The position numbers were made by a program, and so were the translations under genes. Below, in pieces: positions 6,945-11,905 of a DNA stretch of 11,905 nucleotides. The first letter of the stretch is position 1, and each line of letters starts with the position of its first letter. Source of the DNA: CAYNFH01 sp964396385 (GTDB taxonomy: Bacteria > Armatimonadota > Chthonomonadetes > Chthonomonadales > CAJBBX01); NCBI GenBank assembly GCA_964396385.1, contig CAYNFH010000200.1, positions 1 through 11,905 on the forward strand, given 5' to 3'. A model generated the notes under the pieces. It saw nothing but the letters and a program-made list of their open reading frames with translations, was not told the DNA's origin and did no database searches.

Positions 6945-7397
6945 ATGGCCGAAGAGCTCCATCGATTCAGAATCACCAGCACGTGGTCCGGAACGAGCAC
7001 CGGAGACGGATTCCTCAATGGCGAGGGATACGACGTGGCCTATGGCCTTCCGCCTGCTATGGGCGGCACGGCCGGTCGCGCGAACCCGGAGGAGCTGCTG
7101 ATGGGCGCGGTAGCGGCCTGTTACAGTCTCACGCTGGCCGTGCTCGCGGAGCGGCGGCGCATCCCACTGGCCGGGATCCAGTTGACCGTCGATGGCGAGG
7201 TGGAGCGGCAGCCTGGCGGGACACTGAAGTTCAAATCCATCCGCCTCGTCCCGATCGTGACCCTGTCCGGCGCTGACGAGAGCCAGGTCGCTATTGCCCG
7301 GGATCTGGCGCAGAAGGCGGAGCAGTACTGTCCCATCTCCAACGCCGTACGCGGCAACGTGGAGGTGACGGTCACACCGGAGATTGTGAACGCGTGA
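6945..7397 (+). CDS. OsmC/Ohr family peroxiredoxin-like protein
   Basis: 150-aa OsmC-family protein. Family members reduce organic or fatty-acid hydroperoxides with a redox cysteine pair, acting as cytosolic dimers. The core motif NPEELLMGAVAACYS (47-61) contains Cys59. The second family cysteine is Cys129 in EQYCPISNAV, on the C-terminal part, and both are intact. Length is typical. ATG 6945 follows GAGGA (6934-6938) with a 6-nt spacer. It lies 65 nt after pgk, and its stop overlaps the next start (GTGA, 7394-7397), so the two are translationally coupled. I cannot separate OsmC, Ohr and YhfA-type subfamilies by eye; the length and the late CPISN motif fit the general OsmC group. Peroxide defence is inferred from the family. 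Confidence 0.88.
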   Translation: MAEELHRFRITSTWSGTSTGDGFLNGEGYDVAYGLPPAMGGTAGRANPEELLMGAVAACYSLTLAVLAERRRIPLAGIQLTVDGEVERQPGGTLKFKSIRLVPIVTLSGADESQVAIARDLAQKAEQYCPISNAVRGNVEVTVTPEIVNA

Positions 7398-8233
7398 AGC
7401 TCGGGATTCTTCTGGCGGGAAGGCGACCGGAGGACATCGCCAAGCGGCTGGAGCAGGCCAGGGAGGCGGGATTCTCGCTCTGCCAGCTCAACCTGCACCA
7501 GAGCGGCATCACGCGCGCCGAGCTGATGCAGGTGGCGGACTCCCTCGTGGAGTTCGGCGTACGTGCCGTGGCCGTCGGGTGCTACTGTAACCCGCTCCAG
7601 CCGGACGACGCCTCCTTGATGGGCGCGTGCCGTGCCGACCTGGATACCGTGCTGCACGCGCTGGACGTGCTGGGCGCCCGCCGGGTAGTCCTCTGGAGCG
7701 GCACGCTGAGTGACGACGTCAACGGCGAGCACGCCTTGAATCAGACCGCCTCCAGCGAGTCCGTCCTGCGGGAATTTCTGTCGGACGTCGTTCGGACCAC
7801 CCAGGCGCGCCGCTACACGCTGGTTATCGAGCCCTGGCGGTCCCACGTGCTCGGCACGGAGCAGCAGACCCGGCGCTTTCACGACAGTCTTCCGCCGGAG
7901 GTGCGGGAGCGGGTGCGGTTCGTGCTGGACGTGCCGAACCTGCTGACGCCTGACCGGCATGCCCGTCGCGATGAGCACGTCCGGACCATCTGCTCCAGCC
8001 TGGGCGAGCTGGCGGGAGTTGTCCACCTGAAAGACATCATCGTGCCGCCGGACGGCGAGGAGAGCCTGGCCGCGCCGGGCCAGGGCAGCCTGGACTATAG
8101 GGCGTACCTCCAGGCCATCTTCGATTGCGCCGCGCCGGACGCTCCGGCCATCATCCGGAACGCGCCGCCGTCGGAGTACGGGGCCATCCGGGACTACCTG
8201 CTCCGCATGAGCGACAGATGGGAGCTGGCATAG
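7394..8233 (+). CDS. Sugar phosphate isomerase/epimerase-like TIM barrel protein
   Basis: 279 aa, AP-endonuclease-2 / xylose-isomerase-like TIM barrel superfamily (IolE, tagatose epimerase and relatives). The N-terminus MKLGILLAG is the first strand. Candidate metal ligands are Glu146 in VIEPW, Asp179 in VLDVPN (33 residues later, as in tagatose-type epimerases) and His211 in VHLKD. The last-strand glutamate usual in the family is not obvious: the segment reads AIIRNAPP. Substrate unknown; it could be an epimerase, an isomerase, or a form with altered metal binding. GTG 7394 overlaps the OsmC-like stop by 4 nt. Its own stop (8231-8233) overlaps the heptamer array that precedes tpiA. Placement among triose-phosphate genes suggests carbohydrate metabolism but does not prove it. 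Confidence 0.8.
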   Translation: MKLGILLAGRRPEDIAKRLEQAREAGFSLCQLNLHQSGITRAELMQVADSLVEFGVRAVAVGCYCNPLQPDDASLMGACRADLDTVLHALDVLGARRVVLWSGTLSDDVNGEHALNQTASSESVLREFLSDVVRTTQARRYTLVIEPWRSHVLGTEQQTRRFHDSLPPEVRERVRFVLDVPNLLTPDRHARRDEHVRTICSSLGELAGVVHLKDIIVPPDGEESLAAPGQGSLDYRAYLQAIFDCAAPDAPAIIRNAPPSEYGAIRDYLLRMSDRWELA

Positions 8234-8260
8234 AAGGATGAAGGATGAAGGATGAAGGAT
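8233..8260 (+). repeat. Heptamer tandem repeat GAAGGAT x4 spanning the tpiA start
   Basis: Four perfect GAAGGAT copies. The first base is the last base of the preceding stop codon. Each unit junction creates an ATG (8238, 8245, 8252, 8259) preceded by AAGGA, so the array provides both ribosome-binding sequence and start codon for tpiA. Only the ATG at 8252 is in the tpiA frame. Confidence 0.85.
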
Positions 8261-9088
8261 GAATCCAGCTCGTCGGCGAAGCGGCGCAGGACGATCATTG
8301 CCGGGAACTGGAAGATGCACAAGACCAGCGAGGATGGGCACCGGCTTATCGAGGCGCTGGCGGATGTGGCCGCCGCGCGGCGGGACGTCGAAGTAGTCGT
8401 CTGCCCACCGTATACAGCCCTCTGCCGCGCGCGGGACGCGGCGGAGCGCGCTGGTATCGGCCTTGGCGCTCAGAACATGTTCTGGAAGGCGCAGGGCGCC
8501 TATACCGGCCAGATCTCCGCGCCCATGCTGCTGGACCTGGGCGTGCGCTACGTGATCCTGGGCCACTCCGAGACGCGTGGTCGGTTCGGGGTGCCCGAGC
8601 CGGACTTTGAAGAAGAGATCCTGCTCCACTTCGGCGAGACGGACGCTACGGTGAACCGCAAGCTGGACGCCGCCATCCAGAACGGCCTCGTGCCCATGGT
8701 TTGCGTTGGCGAAACGATAGGGGAGCGGAGGCTGGGCGAGACGGACGCCATCGTCAGCCGCCAGGTCCGCGCGGCGCTCGGGGGGATCCAGCCGGACGAC
8801 GCGGCCAGTATCGTATTCGCCTACGAGCCGGTCTGGGCTATTGGCACCGGCGAGGTCTGTGACGCAGATGAGGCGGACCGGGTCTGCGGTATCATCCGCT
8901 CCAACGTGCAGGAGGTGTACGGTCTGGATGTCTCCGAGACCATGCGCGTGCAGTATGGCGGGAGCGTCAAGCCGGACAACGCCAAAGACCTCCTGAGCCG
9001 CCCCAACATCGACGGCGCCCTCGTCGGCGGCGCCAGCCTCAAAGCCCCGGACTTCTCCGCCATCATCGAAGCCGCCCCAAAACAATGA
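8252..9088 (+). CDS. tpiA: Triosephosphate isomerase
   Basis: Interconverts dihydroxyacetone phosphate and glyceraldehyde 3-phosphate; cytosolic TIM barrel. 278 aa, longer than the usual 250 or so. Catalytic residues are Lys21 in AGNWKMHKT, His105 in ILGHSETR and Glu192 in AYEPVWAIGTG (flexible loop 6). The phosphate-site motifs QYGGSVKPDN and GALVGGASL are intact. Two length differences stand out: a short unconserved N-terminus (MKDESSSSAKRRR) whose first codons come from the GAAGGAT repeat, and about 15 extra residues (around 112-127, GVPEPDFEEEILLH) between GHSETRGRF and FGETDATVN. ATG 8252 is the only plausible start in frame. Last gene of the glycolytic cluster, 18 nt after the isomerase-like gene. 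Confidence 0.96.
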   Translation: MKDESSSSAKRRRTIIAGNWKMHKTSEDGHRLIEALADVAAARRDVEVVVCPPYTALCRARDAAERAGIGLGAQNMFWKAQGAYTGQISAPMLLDLGVRYVILGHSETRGRFGVPEPDFEEEILLHFGETDATVNRKLDAAIQNGLVPMVCVGETIGERRLGETDAIVSRQVRAALGGIQPDDAASIVFAYEPVWAIGTGEVCDADEADRVCGIIRSNVQEVYGLDVSETMRVQYGGSVKPDNAKDLLSRPNIDGALVGGASLKAPDFSAIIEAAPKQ

Positions 9089-9108
9089 TCCAAACGCTTC
9101 TGCTGTAG

Positions 9109-9174
9109 AGGCGGCCCGGAGCCTGTCCCGAGCGAAGCGAGGGATCGCCGCCCGCCTGGGAGCGCGAGGCTCCC
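9109..9174. repeat. Structured intergenic element after tpiA
   Basis: AGGCGG (9109-9114) can pair with CCGCCT (9152-9157), enclosing TCCC (9126-9129) / GGGA (9141-9144) around GAGCGAAGCGA. A separate hairpin GGGAGC-GCGAG-GCTCCC (9158-9174) follows at once. It looks like a palindromic interspersed element and may also end the gap-tpiA transcript, though no T tract follows. The 9175-9241 remainder shows nothing I can name. Confidence 0.45.
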
Positions 9175-9241
9175 GCCGAGCTAGAACGTTGCGCTCGTCC
9201 TGACCGTCCCGGCACGAGGATGACAAGTGGAGCCAAGTGGA

Positions 9242-9314
9242 AGCCTCAGAGCGGATTCGAACCGCTGACCTTCGCTTTACAAGAGCGTTGCTCTGCCAAC
9301 TGAGCTACTGAGGC
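9242..9314 (-). tRNA. tRNA-Thr (anticodon UGU)
   Basis: 73-nt cloverleaf on the minus strand. Acceptor stem GCCTCAG / CTGAGGC, D stem GCTC / GAGC with AGTTGGCA loop, anticodon loop CTTGTAA giving UGU (reads ACA and related Thr codons), variable AGGTC, T arm AGCGG-TTCGAAT-CCGCT, discriminator U. Position 27-43 of the anticodon stem is an A-A mismatch; other stems pair fully. No CCA is encoded directly after the discriminator (TCCA follows), so CCA would be added enzymatically. It is convergent with tpiA. Confidence 0.95.
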
Positions 9315-9456
9315 GGGGCATCACCGGGCGGAGCGGCAGCACGCAGATTATACCACTGGCGGTACCTGCCGGGCCGCGCAAAAAGTGGGGTGACGATGCC
9401 GCCGTGGCGTGCGTAGAATCCACGTAGAAGAAGCCGCCGGATCGAGCCAAGGCAGG

Positions 9457-9478
9457 CAAGCGAGCAATTGATCGCTGC
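9457..9478. promoter_or_regulatory. Imperfect palindrome overlapping the -35 (operator candidate 1)
   Basis: The first 14 nt (CAAGCGAGCAATTG) are identical to the left half and centre of the perfect palindrome at 9506-9527; the right half has diverged (ATCGCT in place of CTCGCT). It overlaps the -35 hexamer TTGATC (9468-9473). Start-to-start spacing of the two copies is 49 bp. Confidence 0.5.
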
Positions 9479-9496
9479 GGCCCCTTCTGGTATACT
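9468..9496 (+). promoter_or_regulatory. Promoter of the small zinc-protein gene
   Basis: -35 TTGATC (9468-9473), exact 17-nt spacer, -10 TATACT (9491-9496) with an extended TG at 9488-9489. Predicted start of transcription is about 9503, about 75 nt ahead of the gene. Confidence 0.7.
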
Positions 9497-9505
9497 AGGT
9501 CGAAC

Positions 9506-9527
9506 CAAGCGAGCAATTGCTCGCTTG
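9506..9527. promoter_or_regulatory. Perfect 22-bp palindrome at the transcript start (operator candidate 2)
   Basis: A perfect palindrome with core GAGCAATTGCTC, beginning about 3 nt after the predicted transcription start. Together with the copy over the -35 it brackets the promoter, a layout typical of a repressor binding two sites. In RNA it could also form a 9-bp hairpin with an AATT loop at the 5' end of the transcript. Confidence 0.6.
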
Positions 9528-9578
9528 CCCCAGGGCGGTCACCCCGATGTGCTCTCCCAACTGAAAGGAGACATGTTT

Positions 9579-9785
9579 GTGGCTGATCGTTCGTGCGATG
9601 TAAACGGCTGTTCGGACCGCGCCCGTTGGGTCCGGGTCTCCCGTGCAGACGCCGATCTCCACGAATACCTCTGTGCCGAGCACTGGCATCAGCTTCGGTC
9701 GTACAGCGTTATGGCGGCCGCGGCTTACCTTCCGCTCGGTGACCCGCGCGAGGCGCATCTACGGCCTGAAAGGGCCGAGGCCTAG
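9579..9785 (+). CDS. Small Cys/His putative zinc-binding protein
   Basis: 68-aa protein not recognised as a named family. It has Cys6-x4-Cys11 (CDVNGC) and Cys32-x2-His35 (LCAEHW) about 20 residues apart, a spacing suited to one zinc in a ribbon or treble-clef-like fold. The rest is polar with an Ala-rich stretch. I choose GTG 9579 because AAAGGAG (9564-9570) lies 8 nt upstream; ATG 9573 in the same frame would have only 2 nt. The longer open frame back to 9468 would start inside the promoter. It is a single-gene unit with its own promoter, flanking palindromes and terminator, next to the sigma-factor gene, which converges on it. DNA, RNA or protein binding are all possible. Confidence 0.65.
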   Translation: MADRSCDVNGCSDRARWVRVSRADADLHEYLCAEHWHQLRSYSVMAAAAYLPLGDPREAHLRPERAEA

Positions 9786-9808
9786 CGCGTCTGCCGCACC
9801 TTCGCGGC

Positions 9809-9840
9809 GCAGTCCCGGGACGGACTGCCGATTCTCTTTT
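9809..9840 (+). terminator. Intrinsic terminator of the small zinc-protein gene
   Basis: Stem GCAGTCC (9809-9815) / GGACTGC (9822-9828), 6-nt loop, followed after 2 nt by ATTCTCTTTT. It lies 23 nt after the stop codon. Confidence 0.65.
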
Positions 9841-9894
9841 GGTCGGTGGACCGGTTGCGAGAGCTCCCGGACCAGGATGAGGGCGCAAAAGCAA

Positions 9895-9921
9895 GCGGCC
9901 TCCCCTCAATGGGGAGGCCGC
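9895..9921 (-). terminator. Intrinsic terminator of the sigma-factor gene
   Basis: Perfect 11-bp stem GCGGCCTCCCC (9895-9905) / GGGGAGGCCGC (9911-9921), 5-nt loop. On the minus strand it is followed by TTGCTTTTGC, so it best fits the end of the sigma-factor transcript. It may work in both directions. Confidence 0.65.
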
Positions 9922-9944
9922 GCTTGGTCTACTATAGAGGACCT

Positions 9945-9980
9945 AATGTATGGGCGGCCCAGTGTGGCCGCCCATACATT
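9945..9980. repeat. REP-like palindrome, single copy
   Basis: Perfect 15-bp stem AATGTATGGGCGGCC / GGCCGCCCATACATT (9945-9959, 9966-9980) with loop CAGTGT. The central 22 bp match the unit found twice, inverted, at 4303-4324 and 4339-4360. It sits just after the sigma-factor stop codon. Confidence 0.7.
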
Positions 9981-9989
9981 CAAAAGCCG

Positions 9990-10625
9990 TCAGTCTCTCG
10001 GCAGCAGGATCCCGATCTTACGCTTCACGCGCTGGAGCGCGTTGTCGATGCACTTGGTCCGGCAATGCAGCTCGCGGGACATCTCCCGGTACGACTTCCC
10101 CTCCAGGTAGAAGTCCAGCACGCGTGACTCCAGGGGAGAAAGATGCTCGCGCATCGTGTCGTGGAGGTTGCGCTTGTCCCGGTGGTCGATCAGCCAGGTG
10201 GCCGGGTCGATGACTCGCTCGTCGGCGATGCAGTCCAGCAGGCTGCCGTCGCCGTCGGAGTCCATCACCGGATAGTGCAGGGACACATAGCCGTTCAGGG
10301 GAACGTGCTTCTGGCGCGTGGCGGTCTTAACGGCGGTAATGATCTGGCGGGTGACGCAGAGCTCGGCAAAGGCACGGAACCGGGCCAGCCGGTCATCTCG
10401 GAAATCGCGGATAGCCTTGTAAAGGCCGATCATCCCCTCCTGAACAACGTCTTCGTGATCCGCTCCCGCAAGGAAGTAACTGCGCGCTTTGCTCTCAACC
10501 AGGTGCCTGTACTTGCCCATCAAGTACTCGGTGGCTCGTCTATGCCCGCGCCTGGCATAGACCACCACCTCTTCGTCCCGCATGTGATGAAACCGTAGCG
10601 ATGCCTCCTGGCAGGTCGCAAGCAT
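9990..10625 (-). CDS. sigH: SigH-like RNA polymerase sigma factor
   Basis: 211-aa sigma70-family alternative sigma factor, closest by eye to sporulation/stationary-phase SigH of Bacillus. Region 2 is strikingly SigH-like: KYRHLVESKARSYF (38-51), GADHEDVVQEGMIGLYKAIR (54-73), then FRAFAELCVTRQIITAVKTA and TRQKHVPLN (core binding and -10 recognition). A linker with LLDCI follows. Region 4 has LSPLESRVLDFYLEGKSYRE (162-181) and CIDNALQRVKRK, the -35 helix-turn-helix end. ATG 10625 has GGAGGA 6 nt upstream; Met15 is a possible later start. A near-consensus housekeeping promoter lies at 10719-10747. In bacteria that do not sporulate this family has other, mostly unknown, roles; the symbol means homology only, not sporulation. 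Confidence 0.9.
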   Translation of the reverse strand: MLATCQEASLRFHHMRDEEVVVYARRGHRRATEYLMGKYRHLVESKARSYFLAGADHEDVVQEGMIGLYKAIRDFRDDRLARFRAFAELCVTRQIITAVKTATRQKHVPLNGYVSLHYPVMDSDGDGSLLDCIADERVIDPATWLIDHRDKRNLHDTMREHLSPLESRVLDFYLEGKSYREMSRELHCRTKCIDNALQRVKRKIGILLPRD

Positions 10626-10677
10626 GGGTATTCCTCCGTCCAGCGGTTATTGGGGATGATTCAGTTGTTTTGTGGGG

Positions 10678-10695
10678 CGCCGCGTCGCAGCGGCG
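10678..10695 (-). other. Hairpin in the sigma-factor leader
   Basis: CGCCGC (10678-10683) / GCGGCG (10690-10695) with a 6-nt loop lies within the roughly 87-nt untranslated leader between promoter and start codon. The leader also contains the palindrome CGTTGGCCAACG. No known regulator class is recognised. Confidence 0.35.
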
Positions 10696-10718
10696 TCGGC
10701 TCGTTGGCCAACGCTGTA

Positions 10719-10747
10719 ACTATAATCTTCCACGAGGGTGTTGTCAA
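10719..10747 (-). promoter_or_regulatory. Sigma70-type promoter of the sigma-factor gene
   Basis: Read on the minus strand: -35 TTGACA (10747-10742), exact 17-nt spacer, -10 TATAGT (10724-10719). This is the closest match to consensus in the window and predicts transcription from about 10712. Confidence 0.8.
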
Positions 10748-10929
10748 TACTTTGCACGCTCCAATAACGCTCAATTCCTGAGTGAATTGCTCGGCTCGGC
10801 CGCTCACGGCCCCGGGGCGGCAGGAAATGGTCGATTGGCCGCGAATGCTCGCGATCGGACGGGAACGGCGGAAGAGAGGCCCTGGCGCCTTCAACCAATC
10901 CTATACGTCACATCGAAAAGAGGCCCTGC
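10748..10929. other. Divergent intergenic region, sigH-like / DUF2961
   Basis: It separates the minus-strand sigma gene from the plus-strand DUF2961 gene. It holds an inverted repeat CAATTC-CTGAGT-GAATTG (10772-10789) and AATTGCTCG (10785-10793), a half-site shared with the palindrome at 9506-9527. I see no convincing plus-strand promoter. The ribosome-site-like AAGAGG at 10918-10923 belongs to the next gene. Confidence 0.4.
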
Positions 10930-11905
10930 TTGAATCCCATTTCTGTTCATTCACGTTCATTAACGGCTATCCTCATAAGCGCCTCTCTGGCCGGCATGGC
11001 ACACGCCCAGGTTCCCCAGGACCTCGCGGATAAGAAGGACTTCAAGGCCTACCGCTCCTCCAGCGCGGACCCCAGCGGCGGCAATGCGGACTTCCGGAGG
11101 ATCGAGCCCACCGCAACGCTTACCGTGGCGGACATCCGCGGAAGCGGCCGCATCACCCACTTCTGGTGCACCATCGCGTCGCCGGACCCTGACCACCTGC
11201 GTGAGCTGGTGCTGCGCATGACCTGGGACGATGCCGCGCATCCCGCGGTGGAGTGTCCGATCGGGGACTTCTTCGCCCAGGGGTTCGGCAAGTACGTGGA
11301 GTTCGCCAGCGCCCCGGTCGCCATAGGATCGCACATGGCCCTGAACTGCTATTGGCCCATGCCCTTCCGCAAGCATGCCATGATCACCGTTACCAACGAG
11401 GGCGGCAAGCCTGTCAACGCCTTCTACTACAACATCGACTACCGGTTGGACAACCGGTCCGACCACGGATCGCGGTATTTCCACACGCAGTACCGGACCT
11501 ACTTCCCGGCGCCTGTGGGCAAGCCGCTTACCATCTGCGACACCCGGGGCTCCGGTCAGTTCGTGGGCACCTTCATCTCCGTGCTGGCCAACAGCGACGG
11601 GTGGTGGGGCGAAGGAGACGACAACTGGTACGTAGATGGGGCATCCAGGCCCCAGATCAGCGGCACCGGGAGCGAGGACTACTTCTGCGGCGCGTGGGAC
11701 TTCGGGCGGTCGTTCACCATGCCCTACTTTGGCGTGCCCTACTACGATAATCCGCAGAAGGGCGGGGAGAAGCGGGGCATCATGAACACCTGCTACCGCT
11801 GGCATATCCAGGACCCCGTCCCGTTCGCCAAGTCGCTGCTCTTTACGCTGGAGCATGGACGCCAGGGCTTTGACGAGGACCGAAAGCCGCTCACGAACAG
11901 TTACA
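10930..11905 (+). CDS. Secreted DUF2961 (GH172-type) protein, 3' end beyond window
   Basis: The open frame continues past the right edge; 325 residues are visible. I start it at TTG 10930 because this gives a proper signal peptide (MNPISVHSRS, a hydrophobic LTAILISASLAGM, AHA cleavage site at about residue 26) with AAGAGG 6 nt upstream. ATG 10996 would begin inside that signal and lose it. Family blocks are GRITHFWCTI, an early beta-rich part, GWWGEGDDNWYVDG (Glu228) and ISGTGSEDYFCGAW (Glu249). DUF2961 is now glycoside hydrolase family 172, whose characterised members act on fructofuranose or arabinofuranose glycans. As I recall, the two catalytic glutamates lie 21 residues apart in the studied enzyme, as Glu228 and Glu249 do here. 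Likely extracellular or periplasmic glycan cleavage; substrate unknown. Confidence 0.85.
   Translation, partial: MNPISVHSRSLTAILISASLAGMAHAQVPQDLADKKDFKAYRSSSADPSGGNADFRRIEPTATLTVADIRGSGRITHFWCTIASPDPDHLRELVLRMTWDDAAHPAVECPIGDFFAQGFGKYVEFASAPVAIGSHMALNCYWPMPFRKHAMITVTNEGGKPVNAFYYNIDYRLDNRSDHGSRYFHTQYRTYFPAPVGKPLTICDTRGSGQFVGTFISVLANSDGWWGEGDDNWYVDGASRPQISGTGSEDYFCGAWDFGRSFTMPYFGVPYYDNPQKGGEKRGIMNTCYRWHIQDPVPFAKSLLFTLEHGRQGFDEDRKPLTNSY

Noticed and set aside
38..8260. Short repeats as a CRISPR array
   Set aside because: Units are 7-8 nt, directly adjacent without spacers, and differ in sequence between loci; no cas gene is present.
7121..9226. 701-codon minus-strand open frame opposite the OsmC-like, isomerase-like and tpiA genes
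   Set aside because: It lies antisense to three genes with clear family motifs, shows no recognisable domain, and runs through intergenic repeats. High GC content makes such shadow frames common.
10601..10933. Plus-strand 110-codon frame across the sigma upstream region
   Set aside because: It overlaps the sigma gene start and promoter antisense, has no ribosome site and no recognisable features.
10960..11856. 298-codon minus-strand open frame at the right end
   Set aside because: The plus strand carries DUF2961 motifs and a signal peptide in one continuous frame; the antisense frame has no family features.

Overview
High-GC bacterial chromosomal DNA holding about eleven protein genes and one tRNA gene. 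The best guess for the source is Armatimonadota, or a neighbouring Terrabacteria lineage. The clues are a sporulation-type SigH-like sigma factor, DUF1501 and DUF2961 secreted or Tat-type proteins, a short single-domain threonine synthase, and intergenic spacers full of short tandem repeats. This placement is inferred from gene content, not from a marker phylogeny. A run of ten N (3145-3154) marks an assembly join, so the order of the two sides depends on scaffolding.

Layout. (1) 1-1400: threonine synthase on the plus strand, followed by two strong hairpins that separate it from a convergent gene. (2) 1406-3003, minus strand: two tandem paralogous secreted proteins of unknown function, probably co-transcribed. 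(3) 3004-4229: heptamer repeats, the N gap, then a DUF1501 (sulfatase-like) protein that has lost its N-terminus in the gap and is internally short. (4) 4230-4573: a large palindromic REP/BIME-like element, then a sigma70-type promoter and a GC-rich leader. (5) 4574-9088, plus strand: a triose-phosphate glycolytic cluster gap, pgk, osmC-like, TIM-barrel sugar isomerase-like, tpiA. The osmC-like stop overlaps the isomerase-like start by 4 nt. (6) 9089-9320: a structured intergenic element and tRNA-Thr(UGU) on the minus strand. (7) 9457-9840: a small Cys/His putative zinc protein with its own promoter, flanked by two copies of a palindrome, and its own terminator. (8) 9895-10747, minus strand: SigH-like sigma factor with a near-consensus promoter, ending at a second palindromic repeat and an intrinsic terminator. 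(9) 10930 to the end, plus strand: the N-terminal part of a secreted DUF2961 (GH172-type) protein, starting at TTG and running off the window.

How it fits together. gap, pgk and tpiA encode three core glytic/gluconeogenic enzymes of the triose-phosphate segment. The two genes between pgk and tpiA suggest extra peroxide protection and sugar handling, but that link is inference. The most unusual material is non-coding: heptamer or octamer tandem repeats in at least six spacers (one supplies the start region of tpiA), a shared 22-bp palindromic core found as an inverted pair at 4299-4364 and singly at 9945-9980, and the palindromes around the small zinc-protein promoter. No prophage, CRISPR array, insertion sequence or recognised defence system is visible.
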